The position numbers and the translations under genes are program-made. A stretch of 46,866 nt of DNA from an uncultured Bacteroidales bacterium (GTDB lineage Bacteria > Bacteroidota > Bacteroidia > Bacteroidales > UBA932): contig CAKUXR010000024.1 of the NCBI GenBank assembly GCA_934700615.1, forward strand, positions 1 through 46,866, written 5' to 3'. Of this stretch, positions 41,137 to 46,866 are shown piece after piece. Below the pieces are notes generated by a model. The model had not been told where the DNA came from. It ran no database searches and saw only the letters and a list, made by a program, of their open reading frames with translations. Position 1 is the first letter of the stretch. Each line of letters opens with the position of its first letter.

Positions 41137-41348
41137 TAGTGTCCGGTAAAAAACCATGAAAGTTCTTTGAAAATATTGGAAGTTAGGTAGTTACAAAGGT
41201 TTTTAGTGCGCGCCGATTCCCACCCGAATCAGGCATCCAGTCAGATGCCATCGGCTATATGGCAGATCAACTGACAATGGAGAAGTATCCTGACAAGATT
41301 CGTAGAGTAATCTACTTTGATAAGGACAGCAATGTCTGCAAATATTAA
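41137..41348 (+). pseudogene. decayed IS4-like transposase end
   Basis: The 330-bp gap 41023-41352 contains no intact gene. The plus frame ending at TAA 41346-41348 reads ARRFPPESGIQSDAIGYMAD, then QLTMEKYPDKIRRVIYFD and a short tail. The KYPDxIRRVxYxD stretch resembles the part of IS4-family transposases that precedes their conserved C-terminal motif. Upstream, AGTGTCCGGTAAAAAACC could be an insertion-sequence end joined to this piece by internal deletion. No second inverted end was found. Family call tentative. Confidence 0.35.
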
Positions 41349-41352
41349 ATTG

Positions 41353-41973
41353 TTATAATTTACTTAACTTTTTCCCTTTTCCGTTAACGCATTTGAACTT
41401 ATAAACAAGCGTTCCGTTCACAGGCTGTCCTGAGCGGTCGTCACGCAACACCGTATAACCCGAAAGATACAGCATATCATCACCTTCCAGCCGGACATTC
41501 ATCTTATAGAAATAACCTTGGCTGCGACTGTCATCGGATACTTTTCCATAATAAGGGTCAATGCCCAGGTCATAATTCCCGGACGAATCCACGGAGAATT
41601 TCGGCGTAAAAACACTCTTGTTCCAAAACGCGATTGAAGTGTTCAGGTAGATTTCTTCTATCAGCAGGCTGATTCTCACGGAAGTCCGATACGGCGCCGC
41701 CATATCTATCTCTATACCGATTTCATCTGTCAGGTCCGGCACCTCTTTCAATTCATCAAAAATCGAAGCGGAAGCCACGCCGTCGCCATTCAGGTCCACC
41801 GGTGCCCCGTCCCATTCCGCGCCGACGAGTTCATACGCACCGACAAGCCTGTCCATCGCGGCACGCGCCGCATCCGTCATATCATACACGACCTTATTCT
41901 TGTCGCACGCTACCGCGGCCATAAAGGTCAATGCCAATGCAAGCGCAAAATTTATCTTGTTCATTACTGTCAT
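41353..41973 (-). CDS. lipoprotein of the TonB/DUF4249 operon
   Basis: 206 residues; the ATG at 41973 overlaps the stop of the DUF4249 gene by 4 bp (ATGA), while Met4 (41964) begins the lipoprotein signal MNKINFALALALTFMAAVAC. The mature part is a small beta-rich domain: GAYELVGAEWDGAPVDLNGD resembles lipocalin-like or heat-resistant (DUF4847/lipocalin-type) domains, and the D-L-N-G-D-G turn could bind calcium. I do not recognise a definite family. It is third in the operon and may work with the receptor in the outer membrane. Confidence 0.7.
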   Translation of the reverse strand: MTVMNKINFALALALTFMAAVACDKNKVVYDMTDAARAAMDRLVGAYELVGAEWDGAPVDLNGDGVASASIFDELKEVPDLTDEIGIEIDMAAPYRTSVRISLLIEEIYLNTSIAFWNKSVFTPKFSVDSSGNYDLGIDPYYGKVSDDSRSQGYFYKMNVRLEGDDMLYLSGYTVLRDDRSGQPVNGTLVYKFKCVNGKGKKLSKL

Positions 41974-42989
41974 CTCTTTTTAAGGTCAATATAAAAATCC
42001 GCCGGAGTCATAATCGAAACCATGCCGGTACCGCCACTGACATTGCTCGGATAAGGAATTTCATCAATGAAGGTCCAGGAACCTTGCTCCGAATTGTCGA
42101 ATGCGTAGTCGTTCATATAAGTATAGGTGCTTCGGGACATTGACAATACACGGAAACAGATTTTCCCGTACTCGGCCGGCACATATTCGTCACGCGACCA
42201 TGAATTCGGATAATAATTATGCAGGAGTGTCTTTTCTACAGCCAGTTTCAATGTATATTCCTTGTCAGCGAAAGTATTGTCCGTAAACAAGTTATATTCA
42301 TTGGCATAATAATTATTCGCATCATTGGAACTGTCCTCCATACCGATTTTAAGATTCCTGTACAGCAGGCTTTCATACTTGTTGTCGAACTTGATGTCAC
42401 TGTATCTGCTGCACAAGAACTGGCCTTCCACGTAAGGACTGCCGGACGGCACTTCAGAAGCCCTGTACTCTGATTCATAAGACATTACCATACGGTAGAA
42501 ATTGCTTTCTCCGGCAACGTCCTGCAGATGGACCTTGGTCATATAGAAACCGACCAGCTCGCCTCCTTTGTTCTTCGCCATGAATGAAGTCGTGTCCACC
42601 GCATTGACAACAGGAGCATTGGGAGCGACAGCGACCGCCTCGGCATGGGCATCGCCGGCATCGACCGTGATCCTGACCTCGTCACCGGCATTGAAAGGAG
42701 CCTTGAACCGGATGGCATTGGCATTGTACGAGAACCGCTCCGGCTCGGTCACCTTGTCCGTAGACGCCACCAGTTTACCGTTCACGTAGCATTCAAGATG
42801 CGCCGATTCGACGGGTTTCACAGCGTCATACATGCCCCAGGTAAGGAAAACCGTGTGCAGCGTGTCGCCCGCCACCAGATTGCCGTTCACCACGAGCATC
42901 TTCTCCGGGCCTTCCCGGCGCAGGTCAATGTATTCCTCACATGCGGCCGACATCATTGCCGCAATCATTATCAATATTGACTTTTTCAT
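41970..42989 (-). CDS. DUF4249-family lipoprotein
   Basis: 339 residues from the ATG at 42989 (MKKSILIMIAAMMSAACEEY, lipobox Cys17); an in-frame upstream extension overlaps the receptor gene and is not likely. DUF4249 features: EEYIDLRREGPEKMLVVNGN near the start, then beta-sandwich repeats (VESAHLECYVNGKLVAST, FNAGDEVRITVDAG) and an RVLSMSRSTYTYMNDYAF segment near the end. DUF4249 genes regularly follow TonB receptors of the kind found here, 5 bp upstream; the pair is thought to be a surface uptake system for an unidentified ligand. Confidence 0.85.
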   Translation of the reverse strand: MKKSILIMIAAMMSAACEEYIDLRREGPEKMLVVNGNLVAGDTLHTVFLTWGMYDAVKPVESAHLECYVNGKLVASTDKVTEPERFSYNANAIRFKAPFNAGDEVRITVDAGDAHAEAVAVAPNAPVVNAVDTTSFMAKNKGGELVGFYMTKVHLQDVAGESNFYRMVMSYESEYRASEVPSGSPYVEGQFLCSRYSDIKFDNKYESLLYRNLKIGMEDSSNDANNYYANEYNLFTDNTFADKEYTLKLAVEKTLLHNYYPNSWSRDEYVPAEYGKICFRVLSMSRSTYTYMNDYAFDNSEQGSWTFIDEIPYPSNVSGGTGMVSIMTPADFYIDLKKR

Positions 42990-42994
42990 GATTT

Positions 42995-45436
42995 CTAGAA
43001 CTTGAAGGTGTAACTGAAAGAAGGAAGGCACAAGAGGAAGGTCTTCTTGCTCAATGCCGGGATGTACGTGGTTTTTCCGGTGTCAGGGTTCTTCACTTCC
43101 CTGCTGTCCAAAGTCACCCAGTTAGGATTTTTGGCGCCATAGGCATTGTACATTCCGAAGTTCCAGATACGCTCGCCATGACGTTTCTTCTTGTGGATAT
43201 TGACGCTGAAATCGAGCCTGTGGGACGGCGGAAGCCTGTAATTGTTCCTGCTGGAGATATAGTCCACCATCGACATGCCCTTTCCGTCCGGCGAGAGCGT
43301 GACCGTAGACCTGGTGGAAACCGTCATCCAGTTTCCGGAGGCGATGGTCCATATTGCGCTCAGGTCCACTCTTTTACCGAGTTTCTGGTTCAGGCTGACG
43401 CAGAAGTTGTGCCTGCGGTCATATACGAACGGGAAGCGTTTTCCATTGTTGATGGTGCCGTCGCGGAAGATGCGGTCGGTCTTGGACAATGTATATGAGA
43501 CGGTTCCGGTGGTGCGGCCAAGTGTCTTCTGGACATAGAGTTCCACACCATAGGACTGTCCCTGTCCCATCTCGACGTTTTCTTCCCAGTCGGCAGCCGA
43601 GGAGAATGACATTTTTCCGTCTTTATATTCAAGGACATTGTTCATCCGCTTCCAGTAACCCTCCACCGAGAATTCCCATCCTTTCAGGCCGCTGTAATAT
43701 GTGCCGAGCGAGACGATGTCCGATGTTACCGGCTTGATGTTCTTGGTAATAGGCACCCAGAGGTCTGTAGGAAGGCTGAGGTTGCCCGATGTGAGCTGAT
43801 GCACGTATTGCGACATCTTGGAATAAGCCGTCTTGACAGCCCAGCCCTTTCCGAATGAGACCTTGACCGCGACACGTGGTTCCGGACAGAAATATGTACG
43901 ACCATTGACCAGAAACAGGCTCAGGTGCAGTCCCGGATTGAATGAGAAATGCTCCCCGAAGGTCATGTCGTCTTCAATGTAGGCCGACAGTTCATTGCCA
44001 TAAAGGTTCGGGCTGGCGTCGTTCACCTTGTCGCTTTTTTCTTCCTTGCCGTCAAGGTTGTTGAGACTGCGCGAGCGTTCCACTTCCGGGCGATAAAGGT
44101 GATTCACGAATTCGCCGCCGAATTTTACCAGGTGCGAAGGCGCCGGAACATAATCGAAGTCAATTCTCGCGCCCAGGTCACGGATGCCTGACGTATAGGA
44201 ATACCTGTACTGCTTGTCATAGTTCTCCGTTTCCGATTTCAGAAGTTCCCTGGTATTGGTGACCATGTTCATCTTATATGTATTCCACGAAACTGAGGTA
44301 TTTGCAAACAGCTTGCTGCTGAAGACATGGTTCCACCTTACCGATGCCAATGTGTTGCCCCATTTGAGGTTCATTTTCGTATTTTCTTCTTCGTACTTCG
44401 TATATGGCTCATAGTCAGGGCCATAATATCTCGAACTGGATTTGTCTGAATCGGAGTATCTGAAATAATCGCGTCCCGTATAGAACCCCACAAACAGTTT
44501 GTCCGAGTCGCTGAAACGGTGTGTTACCTTGGCATTGATATCATAAAAGGCATAATTGGCAGGACTGCCGAAGGCCTTTATCAACCTGTCGAACAGGAAG
44601 GTGTGCATTCCGCGTGCGCTAAAGGACCATGTGGTGTTTTCACTTGCGATAGGGCCTTCGAAGTGGAGTTTTTCCGAAAGGAGTCCTGCTGATACCGAGC
44701 CGTGGAATCCTTTGGCATTGCCGTCATTGGTCCTGACGTCGACGATGCTGGATACTCTGCCGCCATATCTTGCCGGGAATGAGCCTTTGTAGAATGTGAC
44801 TTTCTTCACCGCTTCCGGCGTGAATACCGACAGCAGGCCGAGCAGATGGCTGACATTGTAAAGCGGCGTACCGTCGAGCATCATAAGGTTCTCGTCCGCT
44901 CCGCCGCCCCGCACATAGATTCCGGAAAATCCTTCCATGCCGCTCTGCACGCCCGGCATCAGCTGAATGGTCTTGATGACATCGGGCTCGCCCAGTACCA
45001 CCGGCATGTTCTTGATCATCTCCTGAGGGATTTCCAATGCGCCCATATACGTGGACTGTATGCCGGCGTCCTTGCGTCCGACAATGGTCGAGGCTTTCAG
45101 TGAAGTCGCCTGTGCCAATGAGACATTTATAACCGTATCCCTTTGAAGGTCAATGCTTTGTTTCACATCCGCGCATCCAACGTAGGAATATGTCAGGTCA
45201 ATGTTTCCGCATGGGATGGTGATCGTATAGTATCCGAATTCGTTGGTGACTGCGCCAATGATTTTCGAGTTTGACATCGATGACTTGGCATTTGTTGCTA
45301 TCACTATAACCCCCGCTCCGATGAGCGTCTCCCCCGTAGCTGCATCCCGGATATATCCGCTGACTGTACACTTGTTCTGTGCAGCCAGATTGACAGCAAA
45401 AATGACGGCCATCGCCGCCAATGTAAATTTTCGCAT
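42995..45436 (-). CDS. TonB-dependent receptor (DUF4249-partner type)
   Basis: 813 residues from the ATG at 45436, giving the signal peptide MRKFTLAAMAVIFAVNLAAQ. Then a carboxypeptidase-like domain (VSGYIRDAATGETLIGAGVI), the plug (PVVLGEPDVIKTIQLMPGVQ, GIYVRGGGADENLMMLDGTP) and a 22-strand-type barrel ending in an aromatic strand (FSYTFKF). No STN domain, so it does not signal through FecR. It imports a ligand with TonB energy; the ligand is unknown. First of three genes. About 90 bp before the ATG, ATGCAAC-N13-GTTGCAT (45528-45554) is a perfect 7-bp inverted repeat in the likely leader. Confidence 0.9.
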   Translation of the reverse strand: MRKFTLAAMAVIFAVNLAAQNKCTVSGYIRDAATGETLIGAGVIVIATNAKSSMSNSKIIGAVTNEFGYYTITIPCGNIDLTYSYVGCADVKQSIDLQRDTVINVSLAQATSLKASTIVGRKDAGIQSTYMGALEIPQEMIKNMPVVLGEPDVIKTIQLMPGVQSGMEGFSGIYVRGGGADENLMMLDGTPLYNVSHLLGLLSVFTPEAVKKVTFYKGSFPARYGGRVSSIVDVRTNDGNAKGFHGSVSAGLLSEKLHFEGPIASENTTWSFSARGMHTFLFDRLIKAFGSPANYAFYDINAKVTHRFSDSDKLFVGFYTGRDYFRYSDSDKSSSRYYGPDYEPYTKYEEENTKMNLKWGNTLASVRWNHVFSSKLFANTSVSWNTYKMNMVTNTRELLKSETENYDKQYRYSYTSGIRDLGARIDFDYVPAPSHLVKFGGEFVNHLYRPEVERSRSLNNLDGKEEKSDKVNDASPNLYGNELSAYIEDDMTFGEHFSFNPGLHLSLFLVNGRTYFCPEPRVAVKVSFGKGWAVKTAYSKMSQYVHQLTSGNLSLPTDLWVPITKNIKPVTSDIVSLGTYYSGLKGWEFSVEGYWKRMNNVLEYKDGKMSFSSAADWEENVEMGQGQSYGVELYVQKTLGRTTGTVSYTLSKTDRIFRDGTINNGKRFPFVYDRRHNFCVSLNQKLGKRVDLSAIWTIASGNWMTVSTRSTVTLSPDGKGMSMVDYISSRNNYRLPPSHRLDFSVNIHKKKRHGERIWNFGMYNAYGAKNPNWVTLDSREVKNPDTGKTTYIPALSKKTFLLCLPSFSYTFKF

Positions 45437-45591
45437 TAAAGAATATTTGTTTAAGGATTCCGTAACAAGCAGCAATCCTTTTCATTATAACCAATCCACA
45501 CTCGCCCCCTCATCCATCCCTACAAAGATGCAACTCACACAAGCTTTGTTGCATTTTTTCACATATTTCCCGGTATTGTTGTTTAAGATTG

Positions 45592-45599
45592 CAAATATA
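45592..45599 (-). promoter_or_regulatory. candidate -7 element of the TonB-receptor operon
   Basis: TATATTTG on the minus strand, with TTTG 17 bp further upstream (45617-45620), two bases short of the ideal spacing. It would give a leader of about 150 bases that contains the ATGCAAC inverted repeat. Confidence 0.45.
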
Positions 45600-45638
45600 T
45601 ATACATAGCGGCACAACAAAAATTAAATCTTCGGAAAA

Positions 45639-45756
45639 GCCCGGCGGGGGTGGAGTCTCTGGAGGCATGGTCGCCCATGACCTTGTGAATGGGTGGCAGG
45701 CGCCAGCCTGACGGGATGAGCGAAGCGAACCTCCAGAGGCCCCACCCCCGCCGGGC
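45639..45756. repeat. 118-bp GC-rich palindrome with cloverleaf folding
   Basis: The 27-base arms (45639-45665 and 45730-45756) pair at 25 Watson-Crick positions plus one G-U, with one mismatch; each begins GCCCGGCGGGGGTGG when read inward. Inside are two further stems: CATGG-TCGC-CCATG (45666-45679) and CAGGC-GCCA-GCCTG. The result is a three-way-junction structure. It is far more GC-rich than the surrounding DNA. It lies between the 3' end of the Big_2 gene and the start of the TonB operon. It could be a structured RNA, a bidirectional terminator or a dispersed palindromic element. Confidence 0.7.
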
Positions 45757-45812
45757 GCATCAAAGGACAAAGTGGCGTTTTAATGCAACCACCCCACACT
45801 CGAGAAAATCTT

Positions 45813-45909
45813 TCCCGCAAAAACTGTTTTCCGTACCATCTAAAACGTTTTTCCCGTACAAAGCACCTCCACAAACACATTCTGTACGGGTTAAAACGTT
45901 TTCGCGGGA
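45813..45909. repeat. inverted-repeat cluster with AAAACGTTTT cores
   Basis: AAAACGTTTT occurs at 45842-45851 and 45893-45902. The first is followed by T-CCCGTACA, the second preceded by TGTACGGG-TT, so the block 45842-45902 is an inverted repeat with about 18 paired bases. A third, looser copy (CCCGCAAAAACTGTTTTCCG, from 45814) lies on the left, and its TCCCGC is mirrored by GCGGGA at 45904-45909. Together with the 118-bp palindrome it fills the gap 45,600-45,957, where I see no gene. Confidence 0.6.
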
Positions 45910-45957
45910 CAAAATGCCACAGCATTTCTACCTGAACCTTGTATGCCGAACAGTTTC

Positions 45958-46866
45958 TTAGTCTTTAAGATTCTTTTTTACAGTAACCATAAAACTGGTA
46001 CTCAGCAGGCCATTTCCATATCTATAATTCAATGTTATGCGAGCTTTTCCTGTCTTGCCGGGAGCAACCAAATTGAGGTCCTGATCGACTGTAGCGATGA
46101 GCGGATCGGCAGAAACAACTGTAATCTTGCTCTTGTCCATGGTGAAATTCGTCTCAATGTCAGATTCGATGTTGATTTTTTTGGACAATGACAAAATCAC
46201 CATATATGACGTTTTTTTCATCGTCATCTTGACATCATCAACTTCGACAGGACAGTTTGCAAATTTCCCCTCCAACATAGCCCGTATTTCGGCACTGCCG
46301 GCTGCTACAGCCGTCACCTTGCCCTCCGCATTCACGGTAGCGACACTCTCATTGGTACTTAACCATTTGATATCCTGATTTGTAGCATCACTTGGCTGCA
46401 CGTGCAGAATAAGAGAATATGTATCTCCGACAGGCAATTTCAATGAAGACGGTTCTATAGAGATTCCGGTCACCGGAACTTCCTTTTTCTCTACAGTGAT
46501 CTCACATGACGCGCTGAACTCACCGTCTTCGGTCTTTACTGTAACCGTGGCCTTTCCTGCCTTTCTTGCCTCCACATAACCGTTGCTGCTGCCCGATGTA
46601 CTGGTCACGCTGACAATATCAAGATCAGTGGTCCACCATTCCACATTTTTATTGGTCGCATTTGCAGGCTCTACCGTAGCAGTAAGTGTTCCTCTATCCC
46701 CTTCACGAAGTGTCATAGACTCAGCACTCAACTTGACGCCCGTCACAGCGATGACCTTCTTGTTCACAGTCACTTCGCATGACGCACTGAATCCGCCGTC
46801 ATTGGTCTTCACGGTTATCGTCGCCTTTCCTTCCCCGACAGCAGTCACGAGGCCCTCCTGACTTAC
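45958..46866 (-). CDS. Big_2 Ig-like-repeat surface protein, partial (C-terminus)
   Basis: The minus frame is open to the right edge (first visible codons VSQEGLVTAVGEGKATITV), so the start lies outside the window. About 302 residues are seen: the end of one Big_2 domain, then two more, each with VTGVKLSAESMTLREGDRG- or VTGISIEPSSLKLPVGDTYS-like openings, SDATNQDIKWLSTNESVATV and GKVTAVAAGSAEI-like closing strands. A different final domain of ~95 residues follows (KMTMKKTSYMVILSLSKKIN). Big_2 chains are stalks of surface adhesins and lipoproteins. The repeats keep Cys pairs (SASCEVTV, SASCEITV). Confidence 0.85.
   Translation of the reverse strand, partial: VSQEGLVTAVGEGKATITVKTNDGGFSASCEVTVNKKVIAVTGVKLSAESMTLREGDRGTLTATVEPANATNKNVEWWTTDLDIVSVTSTSGSSNGYVEARKAGKATVTVKTEDGEFSASCEITVEKKEVPVTGISIEPSSLKLPVGDTYSLILHVQPSDATNQDIKWLSTNESVATVNAEGKVTAVAAGSAEIRAMLEGKFANCPVEVDDVKMTMKKTSYMVILSLSKKINIESDIETNFTMDKSKITVVSADPLIATVDQDLNLVAPGKTGKARITLNYRYGNGLLSTSFMVTVKKNLKD

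Noticed and set aside
270..45200. Frequent GTCAATG / CATTGAC heptamers across the window
   Set aside because: Most lie in coding DNA where they spell common Ile-Asp or Leu-Thr codon pairs; no fixed spacing, strand bias or link to gene ends could be seen by eye.
45623..45925. 100-codon minus frame over the palindromes
   Set aside because: Arg/Pro/Cys-rich translation of the structured repeats; no start context or family.

Overview
The window is a stretch of a Bacteroidales (Bacteroidota) chromosome. The evidence is a SusC/SusD pair with an ECF sigma / FecR regulator, DUF4249 and BspA-type surface proteins, many lipoproteins with Cys lipoboxes, no recognisable Shine-Dalgarno sequences, and promoters of the Bacteroidota type (TTTG-N19-TAnnTTTG; a perfect match lies upstream of nrdD). 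Genus cannot be fixed from sequence alone; the families fit a gut or oral commensal. No tRNA, rRNA or CRISPR array was seen.

Layout. 1-2,675 (minus): end of a beta-barrel protein gene, a lipoprotein built of seven 18-residue repeats, and a membrane-bound AraC regulator. 2,790-5,132 (minus): a four-gene CsgG / lipoprotein / DUF4810 / DUF799 envelope operon. 5,133-5,993: no intact gene, but a decayed Fic-protein end and two families of short repeats, followed by ferritin. 6,506-7,750: a small element with inverted ends that cuts a GH97 gene, next to the 3' end of a GH27 gene; both are remains of an older glycan locus. 7,760-29,593: a large polysaccharide-utilisation locus (PUL): two divergent ECF sigma genes, FecR anti-sigma, SusC-type receptor with an STN signalling domain, SusD, GH5, an unlisted 48-residue gene, a surface glycan-binding lipoprotein, two GH3 enzymes, a 1,450-residue GH89-GH20 fusion and a trehalase/MGH1-like glycosidase. 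Base composition shifts inside susC and inside the second GH3, so the middle of the PUL may have been exchanged by recombination.

29,640-36,525: a rearranged region. A 313-bp direct repeat (promoter plus start of a leucine-rich-repeat gene) flanks a truncated Big_2 lipoprotein and an AAA/DUF4143 ATPase. It is followed by an operon-like set: LRR surface protein, a 792-residue protein with Cys-pair and SLH-like segments, and an alpha/beta hydrolase. 36,512-40,272 (minus): anaerobic ribonucleotide reductase nrdD-nrdG, with a striking palindrome over the promoter, and folD. 40,468-46,866: an outer-membrane barrel, a decayed transposase, a TonB receptor / DUF4249 / lipoprotein operon (minus), a very strong 118-bp palindrome with a second inverted-repeat cluster, and a Big_2-repeat surface protein running off the right edge.

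How the parts work together. In the PUL, glycan binding by SusC would be relayed by its STN domain to FecR, freeing the sigma factor to transcribe the operon. The secreted GH5, GH3, GH89-GH20 and glycosidase would cut the glycan. GH89 (alpha-GlcNAc) and GH20 (beta-HexNAc) point to host-type glycans, while GH5 and GH3 are more typical of beta-glucans, so the substrate is open.
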